The notes beneath the pieces were generated by a model. The model saw nothing but the letters and a program-made list of their open reading frames with translations. It was not told where the DNA came from and ran no database searches. Positions 16,158 through 25,469 of a stretch of DNA of 64,000 bases are shown piece by piece. Source of the DNA: Mucilaginibacter aquariorum (lineage in GTDB: Bacteria; Bacteroidota; Bacteroidia; Sphingobacteriales; Sphingobacteriaceae); NCBI RefSeq assembly GCF_024498135.1, contig NZ_JANHOH010000001.1, positions 2,356,001-2,420,000 on the forward strand, read 5' to 3'. A program made the position numbers and the translations under genes. Each line of letters starts with the position of its first letter. Within the stretch, counting starts at the first letter, position 1.

Positions 16158-17828
16158 ATGTTTACCAACTTTAACAAAGCAGAACAAAAAATACGTTATC
16201 CCGAAGATAGACGATGGTTTATTGGCATTAAGCCTGTTGCGCTTGTTGTCCTATTAATTTTATTAATGATGACGGTTGGCCTTGCCTGGTTGCAATTTAT
16301 CGTTTTTGGTTTACCAGCCGACCCTTCAAGGAGCCTTCCACCTTTGTCACCATCTGATCCAACAGGTTTTCCATTGTGGTTAAGTTTAAGCCACTGGGTA
16401 AACTTCTTTTTTTTAATTATGATTATCAGGAGCGGGCTTTCCATTTTAGCCGATCACCCTCGTTTGTACTGGAACCGGGGCTGTTCGCCAAGCTCGGAAT
16501 GGCTTAGATTTACACCTATTAAGGTGCCTGATGACCGTGTTTACACCGCGAAAGAAGACGGACGTTATTTAAACCCAATTATTGGACTTCCCGGTTATCG
16601 GCATTCTGTGGGCATCGCCCGTGCCTGGCATTTTATTACGGTTCCGTTTTTCCTGCTTAATGGTGTCGTATTTATTACGCTGTTGTTTGTCACTAACCAA
16701 TGGAAACGCCTCGTGCCGGTTTCATGGCAGATCATACCGGATTCCTGGAATGTTTTTGTACATTATGCTACCTTCCACATGCCTGTTGAACCTAACGGTT
16801 TTTATCATTTTAACGCCTTACAGCAAGTCTCCTATTTCGCGGTTGTTTTCCTGCTGGCGCCTATTGCTATGTTAAGCGGCATGTCTATGTCACCAGCGAT
16901 TGAAAACCGTTTTCATTGGCTCCCTAAATTGTTTGGCAACAGACAAGGTGCACGTTCGGTGCACTTTTTAGTTATGCTGGCTTATTTGGCATTCATTATC
17001 GTCCATGTGGCTATGGTGGCTGCAACCGGGCTAACCCGGAACATGAACCATATTACTGTGAATACTGATAACCCTGTTAGCCATATGGGTTTATATATTG
17101 CATTAGGTATCATTTTATTTACCATTGCCTGTGGTTTCCTGGCACATTGGATCTCCTGGCAACGGCCACGCTATTTACAGCGGACAGAAGCTGCTATCAA
17201 CGGTACATTGTGGCTAAACAGCATCAATAAATTCAAACCGAAGCTCTATTTCAAGCAAAAAGATATTTCACCTTACTTTTGGGTAAATGGCAATATGCCG
17301 GAATCTGAAGAGTGGAAAAAATTAGCCGCGAAAAAATTTAAAGATTTCAAGCTTTCGGTTGGCGGGCTGGTTGAAAACCCGGTTGAGTTATCACTCGACG
17401 AACTCAAACAGATGGGCCTGGAGCAAAATATCACCATGCACCATTGCATACAGGGTTGGTCGGGCATTGCGGAATGGGGCGGCCTGCCTATCAAGGCGTT
17501 GGTCGACCTTGTTAGGCCGCGCTCGTCAGTGACTACCGTTGTATTTTACTCTTTTGGGGAGGGGCTTTACGGCGGTACGTATTACGACACCCACACATTA
17601 GATAATTGCCTAAAGCCCGAATCTATTTTGGCCTGGGAAATGAACTACCAGCCACTGCCCGAAAAATACGGCGCCCCCCTCCGTTTACGGGTAGAAAACC
17701 AGTTAGGTTATAAAATGGTTAAATGGGTTTGCAAAATTGAGTTCTTAGAGACGCACGAACATGTTGGTAGAGGTTTTGGTGGGAAGAATGAGGATGATGA
17801 GTATTTTGATCTGCTCGCTGATACTTAA
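16158..17828 (+). CDS. Cytochrome b561-type membrane domain fused to a sulfite-oxidase-like molybdoenzyme domain
   Basis: Residues 1-330 hold six or so helices with candidate haem histidines (SHWVNFFFLIM, ARAWHFITV, VHFLVMLAYLAFIIVHVAM). Residues 345-556 are an oxidoreductase molybdopterin-binding domain: FKLSVGGLVENPVELSLDEL, then the putative molybdenum cysteine in ITMHHCIQGWSGIAEWGG and RLRVENQLGYKMVKWV. In one chain it joins what MsrQ and MsrP are as two proteins, although no export signal for the enzyme part is seen. It probably reduces an oxidised substrate at the membrane. No operon partner is evident. Confidence 0.87.
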   Translation: MFTNFNKAEQKIRYPEDRRWFIGIKPVALVVLLILLMMTVGLAWLQFIVFGLPADPSRSLPPLSPSDPTGFPLWLSLSHWVNFFFLIMIIRSGLSILADHPRLYWNRGCSPSSEWLRFTPIKVPDDRVYTAKEDGRYLNPIIGLPGYRHSVGIARAWHFITVPFFLLNGVVFITLLFVTNQWKRLVPVSWQIIPDSWNVFVHYATFHMPVEPNGFYHFNALQQVSYFAVVFLLAPIAMLSGMSMSPAIENRFHWLPKLFGNRQGARSVHFLVMLAYLAFIIVHVAMVAATGLTRNMNHITVNTDNPVSHMGLYIALGIILFTIACGFLAHWISWQRPRYLQRTEAAINGTLWLNSINKFKPKLYFKQKDISPYFWVNGNMPESEEWKKLAAKKFKDFKLSVGGLVENPVELSLDELKQMGLEQNITMHHCIQGWSGIAEWGGLPIKALVDLVRPRSSVTTVVFYSFGEGLYGGTYYDTHTLDNCLKPESILAWEMNYQPLPEKYGAPLRLRVENQLGYKMVKWVCKIEFLETHEHVGRGFGGKNEDDEYFDLLADT

Positions 17829-17979
17829 TTAAGGTAGTGGGCGCTGCGAGATTTTTAAATGCAGTTTTTCTTTAACCACTTAGACAGCGTTGTTGATGTA
17901 CTATTGTACAAATTTGCCCTGAAATTTGAAGATGTGCAATTATTTAATTGCCATGATTTCCGGTCGGAATGAATCCGAC

Positions 17980-18220
17980 TTACTTTTTCCAGGTCCCTTT
18001 GGCATTCCCAATTTGCCATCGGATAGCTTTATAAATAGAGGCGCTTCTTTGGGCCTTTACTAAATCAGGTCGCGCCCTATTTCTGTCGCCAAAATATCCC
18101 TTTTAGCGCATATAAAACCCATCAAATTAATCACGAGGATTTAATTTCAACGATAGCTGGCATCGTATTGTTGCCCTCCTTTCCGAGCTTTGAAACGCCT
18201 CCATTCAACAGATCATAAAG
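17980..18220 (-). pseudogene. Two short coding remnants in a gene-poor stretch
   Basis: On the minus strand 18131-18220 reads LYDLLNGGVSKLGKEGNN and on to a stop, and 17980-18099 reads GYFGDRNRARPDLVKAQRSA and on to a stop. Both are protein-like but in different frames, and each is closed upstream by a stop codon (TGA, TAA). Neither family is known to me. The 690-base interval 17829-18521 holds nothing else but a terminator, so this is probably decayed coding sequence. Confidence 0.35.
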
Positions 18221-18457
18221 CCGACATCAGTGAATGAAATTTGTCCCTGGAACCATTACCGGGGCATAGGCGATACTATCATTTGGACAAACAAGAACGT
18301 GGTGTTACGGAAGAAGTCGGTAAAAAATAAACTTCGGGCCGAATCGCTCCGGATAGTTCCTGGAAAATGTTCGTAAGTAGGAATGCACAATATTACCGGA
18401 GCCGCGATGCAGTTATGACAGGTCGGATCCAATTACAAAATTGACCGGTAGAGTGGA

Positions 18458-18497
18458 ACGGCGTACTCTGTCTGCTGACATGGCTACGCCGTTTTTT
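18458..18497 (+). terminator. Intrinsic terminator in the gap before the efflux operon
   Basis: ACGGCGTA (18458-18465) pairs with TACGCCGT (18485-18492), followed by TTTTT. It faces plus-strand transcription, yet the nearest plus-strand gene ends 630 bases upstream. Confidence 0.5.
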
Positions 18498-18521
18498 GCG
18501 GAAATGATCCGCTAAGCTTGA

Positions 18522-20111
18522 CTAGAATGGTGCAGGTTGATCCGCCCTCAGGTTAAGGATAGTTTTATTGATATAAGGAAAAAGCGCGATCAGGATGATG
18601 GTAAAGAATAACAACAAGCTGATCCCCTGATAATAATCCATCGCGAACCGGATCTGCCCCTGGGTATTGATCGATCTTACGACCAGGCGATCGGCTATTT
18701 TTGATGCCTGACCGGCCGGAATCCCTTTTGACAACAGCGCTTTTGTATGTTTCATGATCGTTTGTCCGGCAACCGGATTGATACGGCTGAGTTGCTCCTG
18801 AAAAGTATTATAATGCTTGCTCTTGGAAAAGAGTTCAAAAAAATTGATCAGCGCGATGCTCACCATAAATCCCAGGCACCGGACAAATAAACAAACGCCA
18901 GCAGCCGTGGCACCCAGCCGGAAAGGCACCGCCGAGATCGCAAAGACGATAGTTGGCGTCATTAACATACCGGCGCCAAGGCCTTGTATGACCAGGGGAA
19001 TGATGAACTCGGATTCGTTAGCCTGCGTATTGAAAAGAAAAAACATCCAGTTATGGTAGATGAAAAGCAGAAGGAAACCGCTGATCAATATCAGTCTTGT
19101 CGGCCGGTGCTGCAGCACCAGGACACAGGAAAAGATCACGCCAACGATAATTCCGGAAATATTGTATAAATTGATATACGATAAGTGTATGGGGTCAAGG
19201 CCGAGTACGGTTACAAAATAAGTGGAAGTGAGGCCGGAAGCAAACCGGCAGATGTAAAAGATGAAAAGGACGATAGCCCCCAGCACAAAATTGCGGTAAC
19301 GAAACGCGCCGAGTTCAAAATACGGGCGTTTTAAACGCCATTGTCTTAACAGGCACAGCGATAATAGCCCCGCACCTACGCTTAAACTAAAAACAATACG
19401 CTTGTCTTCCAGCCAATAATATTCCTGTCCGTAAACACAGGCATAACCGATCGTGCCCAGAAAGGCGGCGTAGAGTACAAAGCTCGCCCAGTCCAGCTGA
19501 TAAAGCGGAAACTTAACATTTAATCGCACATTATTCATCACGATACCAAGCAATACCAGGCTTGGCGCATAGGAAAATATGGCGGCCTTATATAAGGTAT
19601 TGAAGTTAAATGAATCGATCAGCTCAGCCGTAATAAAATTATCAAAGGGGATCATACAGATCAGCAGACCGAAAAAGATCGAGTAGCCGACCTCCCGCGC
19701 CCGTTCCGTTCTCAGCCGGCTAAAGATCAGCGCAAGGGATATATTGACCGTACAGGTGAAGGCCATACCCTGTAAGAACCTGCAGATAAACAGGAAGGCG
19801 AGACTCTGACTGACATAACAGATGTAACTGGTGAGGAGCTGAATGAACGTAATAATAAAGAAATATTCCTTGGTCGCCAGATACTGGAAAAACCTCCGCT
19901 CCAGCGAAAAGAAACTCGTATAGCCCACATAAAATAAGACGACGGCGAATTGAATGTCATACGGTTCACACCCGTAATAGCCTGCAGCGGCATTAATGTT
20001 GGATAGCGGTAAAAAGAAAAGTACAAGACTCGGTAATAAAACAATAAATAGAACCACCTTGATCAGCCAGTCCGGCACCCATGACCTAAAAATAGGGATG
20101 ACCTTGCTCAT
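18522..20111 (-). CDS. DHA2-type major facilitator drug efflux transporter (EmrB-like)
   Basis: This 529-residue protein has about 14 hydrophobic helices, as in the DHA2 drug:H+ antiporters. Recognisable parts are ICRFLQGMAFTCTVNISLAL (motif near helix 4) and VIQGLGAGMLMTPTIVFAIS. The HlyD-type partner overlaps it by ATGA (20108-20111), and an outer membrane TolC-like gene precedes both. Together they form a tripartite pump through the envelope. The N-terminal 45 residues and some helices differ from E. coli EmrB; the substrate is unknown. Confidence 0.9.
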   Translation of the reverse strand: MSKVIPIFRSWVPDWLIKVVLFIVLLPSLVLFFLPLSNINAAAGYYGCEPYDIQFAVVLFYVGYTSFFSLERRFFQYLATKEYFFIITFIQLLTSYICYVSQSLAFLFICRFLQGMAFTCTVNISLALIFSRLRTERAREVGYSIFFGLLICMIPFDNFITAELIDSFNFNTLYKAAIFSYAPSLVLLGIVMNNVRLNVKFPLYQLDWASFVLYAAFLGTIGYACVYGQEYYWLEDKRIVFSLSVGAGLLSLCLLRQWRLKRPYFELGAFRYRNFVLGAIVLFIFYICRFASGLTSTYFVTVLGLDPIHLSYINLYNISGIIVGVIFSCVLVLQHRPTRLILISGFLLLFIYHNWMFFLFNTQANESEFIIPLVIQGLGAGMLMTPTIVFAISAVPFRLGATAAGVCLFVRCLGFMVSIALINFFELFSKSKHYNTFQEQLSRINPVAGQTIMKHTKALLSKGIPAGQASKIADRLVVRSINTQGQIRFAMDYYQGISLLLFFTIILIALFPYINKTILNLRADQPAPF

Positions 20112-21172
20112 GACCGCTGTTTGCTGATAGAAACATTAACGTTCATGCCTGCTTTGAGGAGATCGACTTCCTTTCGATCGCCGGTAAGCCGGATCCGGAC
20201 AGGAACGCGCTGAACGATCTTTACATAGTTACCGGTAGAATTGTCGGGCGGTAACAGGGAAAAGCTGGAGCCTGTCGCCGGCGATAAAGAAATGATTACG
20301 CCCTTGAACTTTTTTCCCGGGTAAGCATCGGCTTCGATCTCCGCGGCCTCACCGATTTGCATGCCACCGATCTGCGTTTCCTTGTAATTGGCAACCACCC
20401 ACTTGTCAGTTTCCTGGTCAACAATATAGGCCAGTACCTGTCCTGCATCGATCATCTGGCCTTTTTCAACATTCCGGCGGCCCATACGACAATTATACGG
20501 AGCGGTAATGACCGTATAGCTAACGTCAAGCTTGTGCCGGTCCAGTAAGGCGGACAACCTTTTTATCTCCGCATTAATGACAATCTGCTGGGCTTGCGTG
20601 TCCTTAATCTTTGATAAGGACGCCCTATAGTTTTTGTTGGCCGATAAGAGGTCGGCATCCGCAACATCCTTCAACGCCTGCACATTTTCGAGCTGCTGCT
20701 TGGTGGCGGATTCTACCTCGTATAATTTCTGATACCGGGCATAATCCAATTGCTGTTTGACCACTTTGGCTTCCGCCGCTGCGATCTGAGCGCGGTTAAC
20801 CTCGGAGATTTCTGTTAACGTTTCGACATTACTTTCCAGAACCGTCAGTTGCGACCGAGCATTGAGCAAAGCAGCCTCCGTTTGCGCCTGCTGGATGACA
20901 TATTCCCGATTATCGATCACGAGAAGCGTGTCACCCTTTTTCATATCCTGGTTTTCTTCAAACTTTACGGCTACAATGAAACCTCCGGCCCGCGAAATGA
21001 CCGGATTGATATATTCCTGAACCTGGGCATCGTTAGTTTCTTCAAAATGGTAGAGTTCCCACAACGAAATGATCCCCCAACCTGCTAATACGAGGACGAT
21101 AGCGCCCGCGATCCAGGCCGTAACACGGGTAATGAGGTGGTCCGTTACCGAATATTTGTTTTTCTTGTTCAT
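20108..21172 (-). CDS. HlyD/EmrA-type membrane fusion protein
   Basis: The 354-residue protein has an N-terminal membrane anchor (AWIAGAIVLVLAGWGIISLW), a biotinyl-lipoyl-like part (NPVISRAGGFIVAVKFEENQ), a long coiled coil rich in Gln/Ala at about 90-190, and the conserved VITAPYNCRMGRRNVEKGQM region. The family links the inner-membrane pump to the outer-membrane channel. The gene overlaps the transporter by ATGA and follows the TolC-like gene by 8 bases. Confidence 0.93.
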   Translation of the reverse strand: MNKKNKYSVTDHLITRVTAWIAGAIVLVLAGWGIISLWELYHFEETNDAQVQEYINPVISRAGGFIVAVKFEENQDMKKGDTLLVIDNREYVIQQAQTEAALLNARSQLTVLESNVETLTEISEVNRAQIAAAEAKVVKQQLDYARYQKLYEVESATKQQLENVQALKDVADADLLSANKNYRASLSKIKDTQAQQIVINAEIKRLSALLDRHKLDVSYTVITAPYNCRMGRRNVEKGQMIDAGQVLAYIVDQETDKWVVANYKETQIGGMQIGEAAEIEADAYPGKKFKGVIISLSPATGSSFSLLPPDNSTGNYVKIVQRVPVRIRLTGDRKEVDLLKAGMNVNVSISKQRS

Positions 21173-21180
21173 GGTCTTTT

Positions 21181-22515
21181 TTATAAATTTCCTATGACGT
21201 TTTGCAGTTGATAGTATTGTAAGCTTGCGGCCATTTCGGCCGTAGCCAGATCGAAATGCGTTTGCAGTAATTGTACACTGGCATCCAGCAAGTCGGTAAC
21301 TAAGGAGGTTTGATTAAAATAGGTATTGTTAACGATCCGGTGATTCTCTTTGGCCTGTTCGACGTTCACTTTGGCCACATCAACACCAATAAGCGCTTCT
21401 TTGTAGCGTAAGTAAGCCTCTTTAACCTGCTTCCTCACCTGGTCCTCTGTGTCAGCGTGTTCAATCTCCTGCTTTTTCAGCTCCAGCTCAGCTATTTTTT
21501 CTTTATGCCTGTTGAGGTAGATGGCTGAGATCGGAAAGGAAGCCCTGACCCCCGCGATGCCTAAAGAATACAGGTGTGGATTATAAGGGTAAAGAAATAT
21601 CTGCGGATTAGCATAATAGAAATCGCCGTACAGACCGATCTTTAAGGAAACATTCGCTTTCACCGTTTTTAATTCGATCTTTTTCAGCTCTGTTTCCTGC
21701 TCAGACATGTGGTACTGAAACGAATGCGACACTGCTTCAGCCAGGTACGCTTCGTAGGTTTCCGGATGGGTGGTTTCGGCATTGGTGGGATCGGTCGGGA
21801 TGACCACTTGCTCATCAGGCTCCCCGATGAGGATATTGAGCTTCTGGTTCGAAAGGCTGATATCATTTTCGATCGTAACAAGGGACAGTTTCTGTCGGGA
21901 TAATTTCAGTTCCACGCGTAATACGTCGCTCTTTAACACGACACCGTTCTTCAGAAAATGCCTGATCTCTTCCAATTGCTTCTCCTGGTCAGCAATGTCT
22001 TTGATCATCAGCTGTTTAAAAATAAGGCTGCGCTGCAGTTCCAGATAACGGCTTGCTGCCCGGTACCTGATATCGGATATCGTCAGATTCTGCTGTTCTA
22101 TCGCGATCTTGTCCCTCACCTTCTCTTCCGCGATCTTCAGGTTTGTTTTGCTGCCGTTGTAAATATTCAGGTAGCCGTCCGCGCCTATTTTGTAAAGGGT
22201 GTGTATAACTTCATGCTGGGTCGGCTTATTGAACAAGCCATGTTCATAAACGGGAATATTGCTGGCTTGTTCGAAATTGCCGCCAACCGATAGCTCCGGC
22301 AGACGTTCCGTGACCGCATCCCGGATCGCTTCTTTACTGCGCTGTACTTGCAGCCGCTGCATTTGGATGACCTTGCTGTGGACATCAGACTTTTGCCATA
22401 CCTCCTGCAACGACAACGACAGCGGAATGCTCCCGGGGCCCTGTTGAGCACTGGACCGGCTGGCGGATGCCAGCAGGCAACCGTAAACAGCGACAAGTTT
22501 CGTATATCTATGCAT
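21181..22515 (-). CDS. TolC-family outer membrane efflux protein
   Basis: The 444-residue protein begins with a signal peptide (MHRYTKLVAVYGCLLASASR, then SSAQQ) at ATG 22515. An earlier in-frame ATG at 22647 would put the TACTTTTG promoter inside the gene, so I reject it. Duplicated helical repeats (LSLQEVWQKS..., IEHADTEDQVRKQVKEAYLR, NTYFNQTSLVTDLLDASVQL) mark the TolC fold. First gene of the efflux operon, divergent from araC. Confidence 0.93.
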   Translation of the reverse strand: MHRYTKLVAVYGCLLASASRSSAQQGPGSIPLSLSLQEVWQKSDVHSKVIQMQRLQVQRSKEAIRDAVTERLPELSVGGNFEQASNIPVYEHGLFNKPTQHEVIHTLYKIGADGYLNIYNGSKTNLKIAEEKVRDKIAIEQQNLTISDIRYRAASRYLELQRSLIFKQLMIKDIADQEKQLEEIRHFLKNGVVLKSDVLRVELKLSRQKLSLVTIENDISLSNQKLNILIGEPDEQVVIPTDPTNAETTHPETYEAYLAEAVSHSFQYHMSEQETELKKIELKTVKANVSLKIGLYGDFYYANPQIFLYPYNPHLYSLGIAGVRASFPISAIYLNRHKEKIAELELKKQEIEHADTEDQVRKQVKEAYLRYKEALIGVDVAKVNVEQAKENHRIVNNTYFNQTSLVTDLLDASVQLLQTHFDLATAEMAASLQYYQLQNVIGNL

Positions 22516-22529
22516 ATCTATTTTGGTCG

Positions 22530-22537
22530 CAAAAGTA
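22530..22537 (-). promoter_or_regulatory. -7 element for the efflux operon
   Basis: Minus-strand TACTTTTG (reverse complement of 22530-22537) matches TAnnTTTG and lies 15 bases before the TolC-like start at 22515. It faces away from the araC gene. Confidence 0.55.
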
Positions 22538-22684
22538 TGCCTAACGGAAGCACGCGGCTTTACGTAATAAGCCATATATTTTATCATTCCGGCCAAAATG
22601 GACAAGTTGAGGTAAATCATAGCTATCTTTCGCAACGATTTGAGCAAACCTTTGCGAAAATCATTTAGTTAATCCCATTTTGTT

Positions 22685-23473
22685 ATGAGTTTAATAGCGT
22701 CATTGCCGGATATAGACCGGGAGGAACGATCCATTTACGTACTGCATGAAAAACTGGAACGCCTTATTCCGGTGCATCAGCATAGCAAAGGCCAGTTGTC
22801 CTACGTTGAAGGGGGCATTGCCTATGTACACATTCAAAACAAAACACTGGTTATTCCCGCCCGTCATTATTTCTGGATACCGCCTTGCCTGCCACATATT
22901 TTGAAAGTAAGCCATTCGGCGACCGTGTTACGTTCCATATTTTTCTATGCATTCGACGATGACAAAAATCCGTTCTATGGGAAAGTGGGAATTTACCCCA
23001 TTAACGAACTGCTGCTGCAAATGATCAAGCATTCTGAACAATGGGAAGGGCAGATCAGGCCCGATGACGATCGTTATCAGTTCCTGGCAACGGTTAAAAA
23101 TATCCTGCCGGAAATTAGTACCCGGGTGATGCCGATGGCGCTGCCCACAACGGACCATGAAAGGATGGTGACAGTGCTGTCTTTTATAGAAAAACAGATC
23201 GCGGAGCCGCACACCCTGGATAGCATCAGCGATCGTTTCGGCTTCAGCAACCGTTCACTCTCGCGGCTGTTTAGGTCGACTCTGGGTATTTCCTTTCTGC
23301 AGTATCTCAAGCTGCTAAGAATGGTAAAAGCGTTCGAAATGATCCTGGGAACCGATATGTCGATGACGGCGATCGCCTATGCGGTGGGCTACCACAGCCT
23401 TTCATCTTTTAGCACTGCATTTCACCAGTTCACAAACTTGTCACCATCAAGTTTCAATAGATATAAATCATGA
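22685..23473 (+). CDS. AraC family regulator with cupin sensor domain
   Basis: The 262-residue protein has an N-terminal cupin (VHQHSKGQLSYVEGGIAYVH and ARHYFWIPPCLPHILKV) and a C-terminal double helix-turn-helix (LDSISDRFGFSNRSLSRLFR and MTAIAYAVGYHSLSSFSTAF). It is divergent from the efflux operon, which it most likely controls in response to a small ligand. Its stop overlaps the start of a ferredoxin gene by ATGA, so the two are made together. Confidence 0.93.
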   Translation: MSLIASLPDIDREERSIYVLHEKLERLIPVHQHSKGQLSYVEGGIAYVHIQNKTLVIPARHYFWIPPCLPHILKVSHSATVLRSIFFYAFDDDKNPFYGKVGIYPINELLLQMIKHSEQWEGQIRPDDDRYQFLATVKNILPEISTRVMPMALPTTDHERMVTVLSFIEKQIAEPHTLDSISDRFGFSNRSLSRLFRSTLGISFLQYLKLLRMVKAFEMILGTDMSMTAIAYAVGYHSLSSFSTAFHQFTNLSPSSFNRYKS

Positions 23474-23751
23474 TACAGGAAAATACGCTTCAGCTGACGC
23501 TGATCTATCTTGGCGAAAAACATCAGGTCATGGTCAATACGTCCGCTTATTACAGCTTGATGACCCTGATCTCACACCATCTTGCCATACCTGGCTTTGG
23601 CCTGTGTTCCGGTATGGGCAGCTGCGGTACCTGCCTTGTTCAGCTCGTAGATCCAATTTCCTGCGTAAAAAGGCAAGTGCTGGCCTGTGGCACGAAAGTG
23701 GATCATCAGCTTTCCAACACCAGTATTGTTATACCGGATAAAGTTTACTAG
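23470..23751 (+). CDS. 2Fe-2S ferredoxin coupled to the AraC regulator
   Basis: The 93-residue protein has GFGLCSGMGSCGTCLVQL and a later VLACGT, the four-cysteine [2Fe-2S] pattern. It resembles the ferredoxin at 7668-8000 in the segment before the first cysteine (SLMTLISHHLAIPGF vs SLMMLIYDRIYIEGF). Its ATG is inside the stop of araC (23470-23473). A ferredoxin translated with an AraC regulator is unusual. It may give electrons to an enzyme acting on the efflux substrate or to the flavin reductase at 24804. It converges with folE. Confidence 0.88.
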   Translation: MIQENTLQLTLIYLGEKHQVMVNTSAYYSLMTLISHHLAIPGFGLCSGMGSCGTCLVQLVDPISCVKRQVLACGTKVDHQLSNTSIVIPDKVY

Positions 23752-23756
23752 CATAT

Positions 23757-24440
23757 TTACAAATCCAGGTACCTCAAAAATTCATCTCTGGTGGCTTGTT
23801 CCAGAAAGGCCCCTGAGTATTCTGCGGTCACGGTACTGCTGGCGGTGTCTTTAATGCCCCTTGAGGAAACACAAAGATGAACAGCGTCGATCAGTACCGC
23901 GACATCTTCTGTTCCCAGTACCCTTTTCAGCTCTTCAGCAATTTGCCTGGTCAGCCGCTCCTGTACCTGCGGGCGCTGTGCAAAATAACGGGCGATCCGG
24001 TTTAGCTTGGACAGGCCGATAACTTTGCGGCTGGGGATATAGGCGATATGTGCCTTGCCAATGATGGGAACAAAGTGGTGCTCGCAATTGGAGTAAAGCA
24101 CAATATTTTTTTCAACCAGCATTTGCCGGTACCCATACCGATTTTTAAAAAGTGCTATTTGAGGCTTGTTACGCGGGTCAAGGCCGCTGAAAATTTCTTT
24201 AACATACATCTTCCCCACCCGCAATGGGGTACCTTTCAGGCTGTCGTCGTTGAGGTCGAGTCCCAGTGTCTGCATGATCTCTTTAAAATGATACGCGATA
24301 AGTAAGATCTTTTCCTCATCATCCATATCAAATGCGTCAGCCCGTAGAGGTGTTTCCCATGAAGTTCCTATGTGTTCTTCACCTAATTCGTCAATCATAT
24401 CACTCTTCGCCGTATTCGACGAAGTTTCGTTCTGTTTCAT
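23757..24440 (-). CDS. folE: GTP cyclohydrolase I
   Basis: The zinc/catalytic parts are present: YSNCEHHFVPIIGKAHIAYI and CVSSRGIKDTASSTVTAEYS, plus ADAFDMDDEEKI and SLKGTPLRVGKMYV. It makes 7,8-dihydroneopterin triphosphate from GTP. The start is uncertain: ATG 24440 overlaps the upstream gene by 41 bases; ATG 24398 would give a 2-base gap. Last gene of an operon with a PTPS-like protein, a flavin reductase and DoxX, under an ECF sigma-type promoter. Confidence 0.96.
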   Translation of the reverse strand: MKQNETSSNTAKSDMIDELGEEHIGTSWETPLRADAFDMDDEEKILLIAYHFKEIMQTLGLDLNDDSLKGTPLRVGKMYVKEIFSGLDPRNKPQIALFKNRYGYRQMLVEKNIVLYSNCEHHFVPIIGKAHIAYIPSRKVIGLSKLNRIARYFAQRPQVQERLTRQIAEELKRVLGTEDVAVLIDAVHLCVSSRGIKDTASSTVTAEYSGAFLEQATRDEFLRYLDL

Positions 24441-24804
24441 AAAGTACAAGTATTAATTTTTGTGGTATGGATGGTTTCAATAAATTATAGATCACCATGG
24501 CGATGTTTTCCGCGGTGGGGTTTAAACACGCAAATTCGGGCAGGTCAAGATTGAGATTTCGGTGGTCGAAACGACTTGTAATTTTTTCTTCAACGATATC
24601 TTTTAACGACTTGATGTCCATTACATAGCCCGTATCTGGCATGATATCGCCCGTAATTTTTACGATCAGTTCATAGTTATGCCCGTGATAATTGGGGTTG
24701 TTGCATTTTCCGAAAACCCCGCGGTTTTCTTCAGCGGTCCAACGGGGATTGTGAAGCCGGTGAGCGGCGTTAAAATGAAACCGCCGGCAGATGGTCGCTT
24801 TCAT
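24400..24804 (-). CDS. queD: 6-pyruvoyl-tetrahydropterin synthase/QueD family enzyme
   Basis: The 134-residue protein has zinc ligands in FHFNAAHRLHN and HGHNYEL and a catalytic cysteine in GKCNNPNYHGHNY. The GKCNNPNxHGHNY signature is closer to animal PTPS than to E. coli QueD, so biopterin-like products are as likely as queuosine precursors. ATG 24804 overlaps the stop of the flavin reductase by one base (TGATG), which decides the start. FolE follows, giving the first two steps of pterin synthesis. Confidence 0.92.
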   Translation of the reverse strand: MKATICRRFHFNAAHRLHNPRWTAEENRGVFGKCNNPNYHGHNYELIVKITGDIMPDTGYVMDIKSLKDIVEEKITSRFDHRNLNLDLPEFACLNPTAENIAMVIYNLLKPSIPQKLILVLYETERNFVEYGEE

Positions 24805-25469
24805 CAATGCTCTATAACGATCCACTTGTTTTCAATGCCTAATCGATGCAATAAACCGACCATATCTGTGGTGAATTCATCCGGTCCGCAGATATAAAAA
24901 TGTTTCGGTTCCCGGCCGATACAAGCCGCAAGAAGGTCTTTGTCGATCACTTTCTTTGAAATGCCAGGCGGCCCGTTTCTAATAATGTCAATATAATCTT
25001 TACCCAAAAGCGACGTTAACTCGTCTTTTAAAATGATATCCACGGGCGAATGATTGGCGAATAATAAGGTATTGCCCGCCAGCAGGCCGGTTTTTTTCAG
25101 TTGCCGGAATATCGCAATAAAAGGCGTGACCCCTGCTCCGCCGGCGATAAAGACGCCAGGCCCGTGATAAGCAATAGCGCCAAAAACCTCATGGATCAGG
25201 AGCTCATCTCCCGGGCCAAGTTTCGCCAATTGTTCGGTAACACCGTTATGGCCGGTATAGATTTTGATCGTGAATTCCAGGAAATCCGCATCAGGAACCG
25301 ATGTAAAGGTAAAAGGCCGGCATTGATCAGTCCATCCGGGCCGGTTGATGGCTACATCTGTAGCCTGGCCCGGTATAAATTCATACCCAGCCGGTTTTTC
25401 AACAACAAAACGTTTTACATTATGGGTCAGATGACCAACTGCTAAGATCTTAACGATATGCTTTTCCAT
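24804..25469 (-). CDS. Ferredoxin-NADP reductase-like flavin oxidoreductase
   Basis: This 221-residue protein has an FAD-binding barrel (IPGQATDVAINRPGWTDQCR, RPFTFTSVPD) and an NAD(P)H domain (VFIAGGAGVTPFIAIFRQL, FYICGPDEF). It lacks an Fe-S domain, so it probably reduces a separate partner. It overlaps DoxX (TAATG at 25467-25471) and the PTPS-like gene, which points to a role in a redox/pterin pathway. Confidence 0.9.
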   Translation of the reverse strand: MEKHIVKILAVGHLTHNVKRFVVEKPAGYEFIPGQATDVAINRPGWTDQCRPFTFTSVPDADFLEFTIKIYTGHNGVTEQLAKLGPGDELLIHEVFGAIAYHGPGVFIAGGAGVTPFIAIFRQLKKTGLLAGNTLLFANHSPVDIILKDELTSLLGKDYIDIIRNGPPGISKKVIDKDLLAACIGREPKHFYICGPDEFTTDMVGLLHRLGIENKWIVIEH

